This document shows, piece after piece, positions 1-9,207 of a stretch of 64,000 nt of DNA (position 1 is the first letter of the stretch; the number at the start of each line of letters is the position of its first letter). This stretch comes from CAYYWP01 sp050176585. Lineage in GTDB: Bacteria; Desulfobacterota; Binatia; HRBIN30; CADEER01. The translations under genes and the position numbers were made by a program. The stretch covers positions 1 through 64,000 of the forward strand of contig JBFXHX010000005.1 in assembly GCA_050176585.1 (NCBI GenBank), written 5' to 3'. Below the pieces are notes generated by a model, which worked only from the letters and a program-made list of their open reading frames with translations, was not told the DNA's origin and made no database searches.

Positions 1-855
1 CTGCTCGCCGGTGCGGGGGGGGTGGTTCTGATTGCGGCCTCTTGGACGGTGTTTGCTGGGCCCCTGCCCCAGGATCCGGTGCTGTCACTCAATGGTGGCA
101 CTGGAATACCGGGCGGGACTGTCGCAGTCACACTGTCGCTGCAGGGCGACCCCGAGAACCAGGCGACCAGCGCAGATGCGGATATCTCATATCCGGACGA
201 CGTGTTGGACATCAGTAATCCGATCGCGGAGGTCTGTCAGATCGATCCGCGCATCGCGGATACCCACTTAGTCGCGGGCCAAGTAGTTGAGCCCGGAGTG
301 CTCCGGGTGGCTGTGGCCGTTTCCGGCAGCCCGGTCGAGTTGCCGGCGCTGGGCGATGGCGACCTCGTGACCTGCGAGTTCGGTATCCTACCCGGTGTGC
401 CAACCGGCACCGCAGCGGTGGAATTTCAGTTCCATCAACTGTTTGCCGGGCTCGACCCAATCGACTCCGGCGCGCAGAATGGGAGCGTCTCCATCGTCGA
501 GTCGTTCCCGACCCCGACGCCGACGCTGACCGAAACTCCGGAAGTCACGGCGACCGCGACCACCAGCGCGACTGCGACGGTGACCGAAACGCCGGAGGTT
601 ACGGCAACTGCCACCAACACTTTCACGCCCACCAACCCTCCGACCGCGACCAACACGGTGCCGCCGACAGCGACCGCTACGGGCACGCGCACGAGCACGC
701 CGCCATCCACTTCGACGGCCACCGTGACCCGCACTCCGCGCAGCGATGACGATAGTGGGTGCAACGTCGTCGCGACCCATAAAGCATTCGACATGCAAAC
801 GGCCGCGCTGGTGTTGATGCCCGCGCTGCTGCTGTGGCTGCGCCGCCGTCCGTAG
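1..855 (+). CDS. Secreted cohesin-like protein with Thr/Pro-rich stalk and C-terminal anchoring signal (5' end outside window)
   Basis: The frame is open at the left edge (L-L-A-G-A-G-G-V-V before the first GTG at 22), so the gene probably starts upstream and the first visible residues are the end of a signal peptide. Counting from the GTG, residues about 20-150 look like a cohesin-type beta-sandwich (hydrophobic alternation, a GIPGGTVAVTL-like first strand). Residues about 155-240 are almost only Thr, Pro, Ala and Glu, a low-complexity extracellular stalk. The tail is an Asp-rich patch and a Cys (DDDSGC), then a hydrophobic helix and a final R-R-R-P, the layout of MYXO-CTERM-like sorting signals. 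It is likely exported and held at the cell surface. The ligand is unknown. A 15-bp terminator hairpin follows. Confidence 0.75.
   Translation: MLAGAGGVVLIAASWTVFAGPLPQDPVLSLNGGTGIPGGTVAVTLSLQGDPENQATSADADISYPDDVLDISNPIAEVCQIDPRIADTHLVAGQVVEPGVLRVAVAVSGSPVELPALGDGDLVTCEFGILPGVPTGTAAVEFQFHQLFAGLDPIDSGAQNGSVSIVESFPTPTPTLTETPEVTATATTSATATVTETPEVTATATNTFTPTNPPTATNTVPPTATATGTRTSTPPSTSTATVTRTPRSDDDSGCNVVATHKAFDMQTAALVLMPALLLWLRRRP
529..735 (+). repeat. Thr/Pro codon low-complexity tract with an internal direct repeat
   Basis: The tract encodes the Thr-rich stalk. An 11-residue unit (TETPEVTATAT) occurs twice, starting at 529 and at 583. The two DNA copies differ mostly at third codon positions, so selection appears to act on the protein repeat. 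Confidence 0.6.
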
Positions 856-885
856 TTGCGCTGCACCAGGAGCTGACGGATACAG

Positions 886-927
886 CACGGGGGGCGATCC
901 CGCAGGGGATCGCCCCCCGTGGCGTTT
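886..927 (+). terminator. Rho-independent-type terminator
   Basis: A 15-bp perfect stem (886-900 with 907-921), a 6-base loop and a short run of four T at 924-927 lie 31 bases after the stop of the secreted protein. The stem is very strong but the T tract is short. Confidence 0.7.
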
Positions 928-1420
928 TGGCGGTCCCTGTGCCGCTCGCAACCGAACGGCTGCGCACGTATAGCGCCGAGATAACCCGTGGTGCGGCCAG
1001 ACGGGCGGTGCCGAGGGACCGCTATGCTCGCCTGATCGCCCGGGATATTTCCGCTGCGTGTACCGCGGCGCGATCTCGCAGGCGCGAACCGAATTCCTCG
1101 CGGGTGCGGAAGCCGCCGGGCGAGCGCGGTCGTAATTTTCAGCGCCGGCGCGCACGCGTTCGGTAGCGGTGCCTCGCCAGCCGGCACTCTGTCCGCGGCG
1201 AAAAGCCTCGCATGCGCGGATTCCTTGGCAGGAAATTAGCCGCCCCATGTCCGACTTTTGCATTTGACCGCAGCGCCAAAACATGCTCTAAGCCATCGGC
1301 ATTGTCAGTTGAGGACGGAGCGGAGCAGCGCCACATAACCGGTGACACCGTGACAGCATCGGAACGCGGGAAGTAGCGCATCGGCGCGGCGTTAGGTGCG
1401 CCGGTTAGACCGATATTCCC

Positions 1421-1450
1421 TTGACAATACGTTTGAATTTTGAGTATGTA
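1421..1450 (+). promoter_or_regulatory. Sigma70-type promoter for the tandem secreted paralogues
   Basis: A perfect -35 (TTGACA, 1421-1426), an 18-base spacer and TATGTA (1445-1450) lie in a locally AT-rich patch. Expected start of transcription is near 1457, leaving a leader of about 100 bases before the ATG at 1558. Confidence 0.65.
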
Positions 1451-1557
1451 ACCCGCCACTTCCGCAGACGTGCGCACAACCTGTGCCGCGGCATGCCAAC
1501 GTCGAAGGCGGGGTGGAGTGTGGTATGAGTCTCGGCCGACTGGAAAGGAGGAGGGCA

Positions 1558-2820
1558 ATGCGAACGGAGAAGCGGAGTGCGTTTCTCTCAGGGCTCTGCG
1601 GAATCGCGGTGGCGCTGGGAATGTGTGCCAGCAGCGCGACCGCGGATGTCACCACGGAGAGGGGAGCGTCACTCCTCGCCTTCCCAAAGGTTTTAGCCAA
1701 TGGTGACTCCGACACCATCGTCCAGATCACCAATATTTCCAACAACATGGTCCATGCGACCTGTTACTACGTGAACGCTGCGACGAGTCCGTTCACGGGG
1801 CTACCGCTCTGGCAGATTACGGACTTTACGATCTGGCTCACCAAGCAGCAGCCGACCCAATGGCAGGTGAGTCGAGGCCGTAACATCAACCCAGCCGACG
1901 CCTGCGCGATGGGTTCTGACGGCTTGTTCAACTCTTCATCCTCCTGCAGCAACAACGGTCTCGATCCCGGCGCTATTCCGCCGGTGCCAGAGAACTTCGT
2001 CGGCGAGCTCAAGTGCGTCGAAGTCGACGTGGCCGGCAACCCGATCGGTGGCAATCACTTGAAGGGCGAAGCGACCGTGATCAGCCGCGATGGCGATACC
2101 GCAAAGTACAATGCGATCGGCATCCAGGGGACCGAGCTCGCGGGCGAGACGGGCAACGAATTGCTCCTCAATCAGCCGCTGGATTCAGACGACGTCATCG
2201 GACAGTACAACGCCTGTCCCAACGTGCTGTTGCTGAATCACCTCGCCGAGGGAGCGCCGGATCCCGTGCTGTTCAGCAATGGTCGTGCAGGCACGTGTGA
2301 CAAAAATGGGGCAATCCCCTGCAACACGGATGAAGGCTGCTTCGTGGGCGGCACGGACTGGGGGCCCTGCGAAGATGAGCCCCAAGTCAAAGGCTTGGGC
2401 GGTGTCATTGACCTGCGCAGCGCGTCTTTGACGGACTTGACGCTCATTCCGTGCACGCAGGATTTTGAGAATGGGATTCCAGCAGCCGCCACGGTTCAGT
2501 TCGAAATCTTCAACGAGTTCGAAGAGCGCTTCTCGGCGAGCACCACGATCGTATGCTGGCGCAATTTCTACCTTTTCCAAGTCGATAGCCCGAATGACCC
2601 GGATCGTTCAGTATTCTCCTTCGCGACGTTGGGTACTACCGCGGCGTTCACACGGATCAGTCCGGTGAACGGCGGCGTACTAGGTGTGGCTGGTGTGACC
2701 CGCGCGGACAGCAGCCGCAACTTGGCGCGCACCCTTCTGAACATCCACATGGAAGGCGACCGCTTCACCGGCAGCGGCGAGGCGGTGGTAGACAAGTGGA
2801 CCATCCCCGCTTTCTTCTAA
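1558..2820 (+). CDS. Secreted protein, first of two tandem paralogues
   Basis: I chose the ATG at 1558 over an upstream in-frame ATG because a strong ribosome site (AAAGGAGG) precedes it and the signal peptide starts there: 420 aa, cleavage expected after Ala29 (SATA|D). The mature part is predicted to be mostly beta. It aligns along its length with the next gene through shared blocks such as GELKCV, YNAIGIQ, CPN-LLNH and FNEFEERFSAS. A four-Cys module (Cys247, 255, 261, 271; C-x7-C-x5-C-x9-C) sits in the middle. I recognise no characterised family; it is probably an exported extracellular or surface protein. It has its own promoter upstream and is likely co-transcribed with the paralogue 64 bases downstream. 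Confidence 0.8.
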   Translation: MRTEKRSAFLSGLCGIAVALGMCASSATADVTTERGASLLAFPKVLANGDSDTIVQITNISNNMVHATCYYVNAATSPFTGLPLWQITDFTIWLTKQQPTQWQVSRGRNINPADACAMGSDGLFNSSSSCSNNGLDPGAIPPVPENFVGELKCVEVDVAGNPIGGNHLKGEATVISRDGDTAKYNAIGIQGTELAGETGNELLLNQPLDSDDVIGQYNACPNVLLLNHLAEGAPDPVLFSNGRAGTCDKNGAIPCNTDEGCFVGGTDWGPCEDEPQVKGLGGVIDLRSASLTDLTLIPCTQDFENGIPAAATVQFEIFNEFEERFSASTTIVCWRNFYLFQVDSPNDPDRSVFSFATLGTTAAFTRISPVNGGVLGVAGVTRADSSRNLARTLLNIHMEGDRFTGSGEAVVDKWTIPAFF

Positions 2821-2884
2821 GCGCTGGGGAAGAGGAAACGGTTGTGGCTGGGTTCTCCCTGACGGTTTTGAAAGGAGAATGGCA

Positions 2885-4087
2885 ATGCGTACGGTGAAGT
2901 GGAATCCTTTTCTCTCAGCCGCGTGCGCGGTCTTGGGAGGGATGATCCTGAATGCAGGCCTGGTACGGGCCGATGTGACGTCCGACAGGCCGGCGGGTTT
3001 GATCGTGGTACCGAAGTTGGTGTTCGACTCGAGCGGCGTGCTTGGCTCAGGAACCGGTAGCGGCAACCCGGTCGATACTGAGATTCAACTGACCAACACG
3101 TCGGATGTCCCGGTGCGCTTGCGTTGCTTCTATGTGAATGCCAATTCGCACTGCTCCAACTTCGTTCCCGCACGGGTATGTTCGACGCCCCGCGACTGCG
3201 TCGATACGGGGAATCCGGCCAACGTTGGGCTCTGCATCGAGGGCTGGATCGAGACCGACTTCAACGTCACGCTGACTCCCCGCCAGCCGATCATCTGGAC
3301 CCTGAGCGACGGCCTGCCGTTCCCTCCCCTGAGCTTCGAGAGCATTCCCGGGGCTACGGAAGATCCATTCATGGGCGAGCTGAAGTGCGTGCAGGTGGGT
3401 CCTAACGACGAGCCGATCGATCGCAATGACGTGAAGGCGGAAGCGACGATCATCCAGTGGAGCTCGAACGGGGTCGACGCTCGCGCCTACAACGGCATCG
3501 GCATTCAGGCGATTCAGGGCGCCAATGACGGGAACAACACGCTGGTTCTTGGCGGCGACGATCCCGAGTACAACGGTTGTCCCAACATCCTCATCCTGAA
3601 TCACTTTTTCGACAACGCTCAGGAGCCGGTCAACGATCACTACCTAAAGACTCATCTGACCTGCGTACCGTGTTCGCAAAATTTCCTACTGCAGGACGTT
3701 GCTTTGTTTCCCACGACGCTCCAGTTCCTGGTGTTCAACGAATTCGAGCAGCGGTTCTCCGCGAGCCGTAGACTGCGGTGCTTCAAGGAGTTCGAGCTCT
3801 GCACGCTCGGAACGGGCGTGGATCGCCCGTTCAACAATGACGACTACGACTATGCGGATTGCGATCGTTCGATCTTCAGCTCGGCGGTGTCGGGTACGCT
3901 GGCAGGTCAGACGCGGATCCGCGGCGTTGACGACGGCGCTACTGATCACGGCAACGGAGTCCTCTGCGTCGCTGAAGAGTTCTATCGCGACGACTTCTCG
4001 GACCTGAGTTCGGTCCGGTCTTCTACAGCGTTCAACCTGCATTGGGCCGGTGTGCGGACCACTGAGGATCTTTGGACGCTGCCCTGA
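2885..4087 (+). CDS. Secreted protein, second tandem paralogue
   Basis: 400 aa from the ATG at 2885. An in-frame ATG at 2879 lies inside the ribosome site, and the 2885 start gives the same AAAGGAG-to-ATG arrangement and the same MRT start as the upstream paralogue. The signal peptide should be cut after Ala29 (VRA|D). Shared blocks include GELKCV, YNGIGIQ, CPN-LILNH and FNEFEQRFSAS. Here the four-Cys module (Cys90, 99, 105, 117; C-x8-C-x5-C-x11-C) lies near the N-terminus, not in the middle as in the paralogue. An acidic stretch (NDDYDYADCDRS) may bind metal. Function unknown. A strong terminator follows. Confidence 0.8.
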   Translation: MRTVKWNPFLSAACAVLGGMILNAGLVRADVTSDRPAGLIVVPKLVFDSSGVLGSGTGSGNPVDTEIQLTNTSDVPVRLRCFYVNANSHCSNFVPARVCSTPRDCVDTGNPANVGLCIEGWIETDFNVTLTPRQPIIWTLSDGLPFPPLSFESIPGATEDPFMGELKCVQVGPNDEPIDRNDVKAEATIIQWSSNGVDARAYNGIGIQAIQGANDGNNTLVLGGDDPEYNGCPNILILNHFFDNAQEPVNDHYLKTHLTCVPCSQNFLLQDVALFPTTLQFLVFNEFEQRFSASRRLRCFKEFELCTLGTGVDRPFNNDDYDYADCDRSIFSSAVSGTLAGQTRIRGVDDGATDHGNGVLCVAEEFYRDDFSDLSSVRSSTAFNLHWAGVRTTEDLWTLP

Positions 4088-4112
4088 TTGGCCGGTGTAG
4101 ACGGTATTATCG

Positions 4113-4148
4113 GAGCCGGGAGGCATTGCCCTCCCGGCTCTTTTTTTT
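4113..4148 (+). terminator. Rho-independent terminator
   Basis: An 11-bp perfect GC-rich stem (4113-4123 with 4130-4140), a 6-base loop and eight T at 4141-4148 follow the second paralogue by 25 bases. It is a textbook intrinsic terminator and separates the secreted-protein unit from the Fe-S oxidoreductase gene. Confidence 0.92.
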
Positions 4149-4211
4149 GCCCGGAGTTCAGCATATGGGTCGACGGCGGGGATGATGCATCCAAGAGGCT
4201 GGCACTGATAC

Positions 4212-6287
4212 ATGAGTACGATTGCGTTCGTGTTGCTCTTGCTCGTTGCGGGCGGATACTTCGTTCGCACATTGTACCGGCGCACGGCGATTCTGATTCG
4301 AGTCGCGCCGGTCGCCCGCTTCGATCACCTGTCGGAGCGCCTGAAGGCGGTCGGGAAGTACGTATTTGGCCAGAAGAAGTTTGTGGTCGGCACCCAGCCG
4401 CTGCGGGGCGATCGAACGGCCGGTTGGATGCATTTCTTCATCTTCTGGGGATTCACGGTCCTCGCCATCCAAGTCGTACACATGTTCGTGCGCGGCTTTG
4501 TGCCCGGGTTTCACCTTCCCGGACTCTCGGTGAGCCAATTAGGCGGGCCGTACCTCCTGTTGAAAGACATCTTTCAGCTGATCGTACTCGTGGCCGTGGG
4601 GACCGCGATGGTGCGGTGGCTGATCACCCACCCGGCGCGGCTGTTTGGGTTCCTTCCTGCAGAAGCGCGACTGCGCGAGCAGCCGCATGGTGAAGCGATT
4701 CTCATTCTGGTGCTGATCAGCCTGATCATGATCAGCGGCTTCCTCTATGACGGGGGGCACCTGTTTTCGGGCGCGGCGTCGTCGGAGATCGAGCTGGAGA
4801 AGCGGTGGCAACCGCTGAGCGCACTCGTGGGTGCCGCGCTGTTCGCAGCGGGCGGCGCCTGGCTGGCCGGTGTCTCCAGCCAGGCCGCGTGGTGGTTGCA
4901 TAACAGCATCATCTTGCTCTTCTTAAATCTGCTGCCGATCTCGAAACACTTTCACATCATCACATCGCTGCCTAATGTCTTCTTTCGGAAGCTCAAGCCG
5001 GCGGGGCAGCTGAGCGACCAGGATCTTGAGACCGCCACCACCTTCGGCACGTCGTACATCAACCAGTTCACTTGGAAGCAGGTGCTGGACATGTACTCCT
5101 GCACGGAGTGCGGCCGCTGTTCATCGCATTGCCCGGCGACGATCAGCGGCAAGACCCTCGCGCCTCGACAGCTGCTCCTGGACCTGCGGGATTATCTGTA
5201 CGCTCGAGAGGACGAGGTATTGGCGGCGGCGTCTGCCCCGAGTGGTGAGGATGCGTCACCCCAGACGGTCGGCGAAGTGATCGTCGGTGAGAAGCTGATT
5301 CACGACGACGTGCTGTGGGCGTGTACGACATGTCGTGCGTGCGAGGAAGCCTGCCCGGTGCTGATCGAATACGTAGACAAGATCGTCGACATGCGCCGAC
5401 ATCTGGTGCAGGAGGCGTCGCGCTTCCCCGCCGAGCTGACCCGCACGTTCAAGGGCTTGGAGACGCAAGGGAACCCGTGGGGCATAGATGCGTTGACGAG
5501 AGCGGATTGGGCAGAAGGTCTGAACATCCCGACGCTGGCGGAACGCCCGAACGCTGAATACCTCTACTACGTCGGGTGCGCGGGGTCGTTCGATGACCGC
5601 AACAAGCGCACTACCCAGGCGCTTGCCAGGATCCTCACCGCTGCGGAGGTCGACTTCGCGATCTTGGGCGTGGAGGAACCCTGTAACGGAGAGACCGCCC
5701 GCCGGATCGGTAACGAATACCTCTTTCAGACGATGGCGCACGCGGCTGCGGACGTGTTGAACAGCTACTCCGTCCGGAAGATCATCACCAACTGCCCGCA
5801 TTGCTTCAATACGCTACAGAACGAATACCCGCAGTTCGGCGGCAATTTCGAGGTGATTCATGCCACGGCCTTGGTCGACCGCCTGGTGGCCGAAGGCCGG
5901 CTGACCTTCGATAACGGCGCGGCGCGACGCGCGATCACGTATCACGACTCCTGCTATCTCGGCCGCTACAACAGCGTGTTCGAGGCTCCGCGCAATCTGC
6001 TCGCCGCGGTACCAGGAGTGGAGTTGCGCGAGATGCAGCGCAGCGGCCGTTTCGGCATGTGCTGCGGCGCTGGCGGTGGGCGTATGTGGATGGAGGAGGA
6101 CCCCTCTCAGCGAGTCAATACGCGCCGCGTGGATCAGGCGCTCGAAACTCAGCCCGATGCGGTGGCGGTGGCGTGCCCGTATTGCATGACGATGATCGAC
6201 GACGGCTTGAAAGCAAAAGGCGTAGAGGAACGCGTAGCCGCAGTCGACGTCATGGAGATCGTCGCCGGCGCGCTGAAGACCGGCTAA
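4212..6287 (+). CDS. Membrane Fe-S oxidoreductase, EtfD / ETF:menaquinone oxidoreductase (EMO) type
   Basis: 691 aa. The N-terminal about 250 residues form a NarI-like heme-b-type membrane region with several helices and conserved His. Two 4Fe-4S motifs follow: Cys297-x2-Cys300-x2-Cys303-x3-Cys307, and Cys371, 374, 377, 381. The C-terminal half carries two Cys-rich CCG-type domains as in HdrB/HdrD: a first with GCAG, EEPCNG and NCPHCF, and a second with DSCYLGR, MCCGAGGG and ACPYC. The architecture matches the membrane protein that passes electrons from reduced ETF to menaquinone in anaerobes and actinobacteria. Adjacent convergent etfB-etfA genes support this. Heme ligands and the quinone site were not resolved. 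The ATG at 4212 begins a hydrophobic helix typical of the family. Confidence 0.88.
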   Translation: MSTIAFVLLLLVAGGYFVRTLYRRTAILIRVAPVARFDHLSERLKAVGKYVFGQKKFVVGTQPLRGDRTAGWMHFFIFWGFTVLAIQVVHMFVRGFVPGFHLPGLSVSQLGGPYLLLKDIFQLIVLVAVGTAMVRWLITHPARLFGFLPAEARLREQPHGEAILILVLISLIMISGFLYDGGHLFSGAASSEIELEKRWQPLSALVGAALFAAGGAWLAGVSSQAAWWLHNSIILLFLNLLPISKHFHIITSLPNVFFRKLKPAGQLSDQDLETATTFGTSYINQFTWKQVLDMYSCTECGRCSSHCPATISGKTLAPRQLLLDLRDYLYAREDEVLAAASAPSGEDASPQTVGEVIVGEKLIHDDVLWACTTCRACEEACPVLIEYVDKIVDMRRHLVQEASRFPAELTRTFKGLETQGNPWGIDALTRADWAEGLNIPTLAERPNAEYLYYVGCAGSFDDRNKRTTQALARILTAAEVDFAILGVEEPCNGETARRIGNEYLFQTMAHAAADVLNSYSVRKIITNCPHCFNTLQNEYPQFGGNFEVIHATALVDRLVAEGRLTFDNGAARRAITYHDSCYLGRYNSVFEAPRNLLAAVPGVELREMQRSGRFGMCCGAGGGRMWMEEDPSQRVNTRRVDQALETQPDAVAVACPYCMTMIDDGLKAKGVEERVAAVDVMEIVAGALKTG

Positions 6288-6403
6288 CCAGCGGTTACGC
6301 GCAGCGTCGGTGTGCGCCGGTCGGCGGCTCCCCACGGACGCAGGCGGACTCACATCTGCCTAGAAGCGATCCGTACGAAACCGGTGCAACCGCCTGCGGA
6401 GCT

Positions 6404-7369
6404 TCAGTGCTTCAGCTTTTCGACCGCTTCCTTCAGTTGCGGCACGGCTTGAAACAGGTCGGCCACCAGCCCATAGTCTGCGACCTGAAAGATCGGCGCG
6501 TCGCCATCCTTGTTGATGGCCACGATCACCTTTGAATCTTTCATTCCGGCCAAGTGCTGGATGGCGCCCGAGATGCCGACGGCCACGTAGAGCTCGGGCG
6601 CCACGACCTTCCCGGTCTGTCCGACCTGGAGGTCGTTCGGCACAAAGCCCGCGTCCACGGCAGCGCGGCTAGCGCCCATCGCAGCGCCCAACGAATCGAC
6701 GAGCGGCGCTAGCACTGCGGTGAAGTTCTCGCCGCTCTTCAAACCCCGACCGCCGGAGACCACGATCCGCGCTTCCGTGAGAACGGGGCGATCAGACTTC
6801 GTCTCGTTGAAGCTGACGAATTTCATGCGTAGGGCGCCGGTGTCGATCTGCGCCCCAACTTGCTCGACGTTCGCGGTGCCCGATTTTACGGCCGGATCGA
6901 ATGCCGTCGAGCGAACGGTGAGGACCTTTCGCGGCGTCTCAATGGAGATCGTTGCGAAGGCATTGCCGGCGTAGGTCGGGCGCACGAAGGTGACGTCATC
7001 GTTGATCGAGACGATGTCGCACGCGATGCCCGCTCCTAGGCGGACGGCAACGCGAGGCATCAAATCCTTTCCGACCGCGGTAGCCGTCGTCACGACGGCA
7101 TCGAACCCTTTTTCCTTCGCCAGCCCGGACAGAGCCTGTGCGTGGGCGTCGGCAACGTAGTGCTCAAGCGCGGGGTGCTCCACCGCATACACGGTCTGCA
7201 CTCCGTAACCTGCCAGCTCTGCCGCGAGATCGCCGAGGTCCGTCCCGAGCACAGCGGCGCTGCATGTACCACCGCTTTTCTCGGCAAGGATCTGGCCCGC
7301 GCGCAGGGCGACCAGCGTCACTTTCGGAAACTTCCTGTGCTGATGCTCGGCGAAAACAAGGACGTTCAT
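6404..7369 (-). CDS. etfA: Electron transfer flavoprotein, alpha subunit
   Basis: 321 aa, the usual length. The C-terminal half holds the FAD-binding region of the family (VGISGAIQHLAGM, then INKDGDAPIFQVADYGLV), and the N-terminal half holds the alpha/beta domain that pairs with EtfB. With EtfB it collects electrons from acyl-CoA dehydrogenases in the cytoplasm and should hand them to the membrane Fe-S protein at 4212-6287. It follows etfB by 23 bases on the same strand, so the two are one transcription unit. The start ATG at 7369 gives the family's normal N-terminus (MNVLVFAEH). Confidence 0.95.
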   Translation of the reverse strand: MNVLVFAEHQHRKFPKVTLVALRAGQILAEKSGGTCSAAVLGTDLGDLAAELAGYGVQTVYAVEHPALEHYVADAHAQALSGLAKEKGFDAVVTTATAVGKDLMPRVAVRLGAGIACDIVSINDDVTFVRPTYAGNAFATISIETPRKVLTVRSTAFDPAVKSGTANVEQVGAQIDTGALRMKFVSFNETKSDRPVLTEARIVVSGGRGLKSGENFTAVLAPLVDSLGAAMGASRAAVDAGFVPNDLQVGQTGKVVAPELYVAVGISGAIQHLAGMKDSKVIVAINKDGDAPIFQVADYGLVADLFQAVPQLKEAVEKLKH

Positions 7370-7392
7370 GCGCTACTTCTCCAGACGGATTG

Positions 7393-8148
7393 CTAGATGA
7401 CCTTGGCTTCGGAGTGCAGCAGCTCTATGAGGTCTTCCACGCTGCCGACCTTCTTGCCGGCCTGCCGTTTCGGTGGTGGCTCGAGCTTGTGCACCTTCAC
7501 AGTCGGCGCCGTGTCGACACCGACCTCCGCCAGCGGAATTTCCTTGAGCTCCTTCTTGCGGGCTTTCATGATTCCCGGCAGCGAGGCGTAGCGGGGCTCA
7601 TTCAGGCGCAAGTCGGCGCTTACCACGGCGGGGAGCTGGATGGAGATGTCTTCCAGACCGCCGTCAACCTCGCGGGTCACCACCGCGGATTGTTTGTCAT
7701 CGGCGAGCTTCACCGCGGAAGCGAAGGTCGCCTGTCCCCAACCAAGCATTTCAGCGACCATCTGCGAGACCACGTTGGAGTCGTCGTCGATCGCCTGTTT
7801 TCCCATCAGCACCAGCTGCGGCTGCTCGGTTTCGATCAGCTTCGCAAGCACGCGAGCCACCACGGCGGGCTCGATCTCCCCGTCCGCGAGCACCAGAATC
7901 GCCCGATCCGCACCCATCGCGAGGCCGGTTCGCAACTGTTCCTGTACGACCTTCACGCCGACGCTGACGAGGACGACTTCGGCACCGCCATGTTTTTCCT
8001 TGATCCTCAGTGCCTCCTCGATGGCAATTTCGCAGAATGGATTGATGACGTACTTCAAGTTCTCAGTCGCGATGCCCGACCCGTCAGGCCGCACCTTGAT
8101 GGTGGAGTTCGGATCGGGAACGCGCTTTACGGCGACCAGGATCTTCAC
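7393..8148 (-). CDS. etfB: Electron transfer flavoprotein, beta subunit
   Basis: 251 aa. It starts with the typical MKILVAVKRVPDPN and contains the EtfB nucleotide (AMP)-binding domain and the recognition-loop region (PRYASLPGIMKARKKELKEI) used for docking on dehydrogenases. First gene of the etfBA unit. The partner dehydrogenases are not beside it; an acyl-CoA dehydrogenase occurs at 33622-34764, but no direct link can be shown. Confidence 0.95.
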   Translation of the reverse strand: MKILVAVKRVPDPNSTIKVRPDGSGIATENLKYVINPFCEIAIEEALRIKEKHGGAEVVLVSVGVKVVQEQLRTGLAMGADRAILVLADGEIEPAVVARVLAKLIETEQPQLVLMGKQAIDDDSNVVSQMVAEMLGWGQATFASAVKLADDKQSAVVTREVDGGLEDISIQLPAVVSADLRLNEPRYASLPGIMKARKKELKEIPLAEVGVDTAPTVKVHKLEPPPKRQAGKKVGSVEDLIELLHSEAKVI

Positions 8149-8296
8149 GCGAGCCCTCCTCGGCGGAAAATGCGAGAAAAGCGACGCCTAGCACGCACCC
8201 TATAGGGGAACAAGCTGCGCCCCAGCCACGGGTATGCCGCGGAGACTCGGGTGCGGCGCCCTGCGTCAAACGATCGCGCCGTCATCGGCAGCCCGT

Positions 8297-9073
8297 TCAG
8301 GCGTCGAACCCGAGGCGACTCGAGAGCTCCTTTCCAGCTTTCTGCATCAGGGGCGCGATCTCCTTCTCGAGCCGATCATTCCCCATGCGATGCGCTGGAC
8401 CTGAGACCGCCAGGCTGGCGACTACGTTTCGCGTGTAGTCGCGAACCGGTACCGCAATGGAATGCACGTCCGCAATATGCTCACCCATCTCGAGTGAATA
8501 GCCCGATTCGGCAATGCGCTTGAGTTGTTGATGCAAGGCCTGCTGGTCGGTGATGGTGTCCTCCGTGAAGCGGGCCAACCCCTCCGTCAGCGCCTGACGC
8601 AGGTCAGCATCCGAGATGAAGGCCAATTGCACCTTGCCCGCTGCCGTGCAGTGCAGCGGGAGTGGTTCCCCGACGCGGGAGGTGAGGCGTACGGGCCGGT
8701 TGGCCTCGACGGCGTCCAATGGCACGACGCTCGCTTTGCGCAACACAGCAACGAACGCCGTCTCATTCGCATTGTCAGCCAGCGATTCGATGATCGGACG
8801 CGCCTGACGTAACAGGCCAAGTTGCGTCACGTACGTCCGTCCGAGCTGCAGACAACGAATACCGAGACGGTAGTTCTCGGTCGCCTTGTTTTGTTCGATA
8901 TAACCGCGCGACTCCAGCGTCGCCAGCAGACGAAATACGTTATTCTTATGCAGTTTCAATCGCTTGCTGAGCTCTGTGACGCCCAGTTCGTCATCTTTGC
9001 CGGAGAACTGCTCGAGCACGTCGAGTGCATGGGACACGGATTGGATGATGTAGTTCGTCTTCTCGCGTCGCAC
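8297..9073 (-). CDS. IclR-family transcriptional regulator
   Basis: 258 aa from a GTG at 9073 with a TGGAGG ribosome site. Residues about 8-70 form the winged helix-turn-helix (LGVTELSKRLKLHKNNVFRL) and the rest is the IclR effector-binding domain (GxPLPLHCTAAGKV-type motif, VASLAVSGPAHRM). Regulators of this family often control aromatic or fatty-acid catabolic genes. It lies upstream of, and on the same strand as, etfBA (148 bases away) and divergent from the dienelactone hydrolase, so either could be a target. The effector is unknown. Confidence 0.9.
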   Translation of the reverse strand: MRREKTNYIIQSVSHALDVLEQFSGKDDELGVTELSKRLKLHKNNVFRLLATLESRGYIEQNKATENYRLGIRCLQLGRTYVTQLGLLRQARPIIESLADNANETAFVAVLRKASVVPLDAVEANRPVRLTSRVGEPLPLHCTAAGKVQLAFISDADLRQALTEGLARFTEDTITDQQALHQQLKRIAESGYSLEMGEHIADVHSIAVPVRDYTRNVVASLAVSGPAHRMGNDRLEKEIAPLMQKAGKELSSRLGFDA

Positions 9074-9207
9074 TTCGGCCTCCAGGGGGTGTCGAAAAAG
9101 GCGTTTTAGTTAGGCAGGTACATGCCGCCGTGTCAACCGTGTCGTGCAGCCGCTTGCGCGCACGGTACGGCGTTCGTTAGTGATGCGCATCGAACCAGGA
9201 GGCCGGA

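Larger units (their letters stand above)
856..1557. other. Intergenic region of about 700 bases
   Basis: It holds the terminator at 886-927 and the promoter at 1421-1450. Between them I see no coding region I can support; the short open frames on both strands have no recognisable product. Confidence 0.6.

Noticed and set aside
6288..6403. Imperfect hairpin between etfD and etfA ends
   Set aside because: Stem has a mismatch and no T tract.
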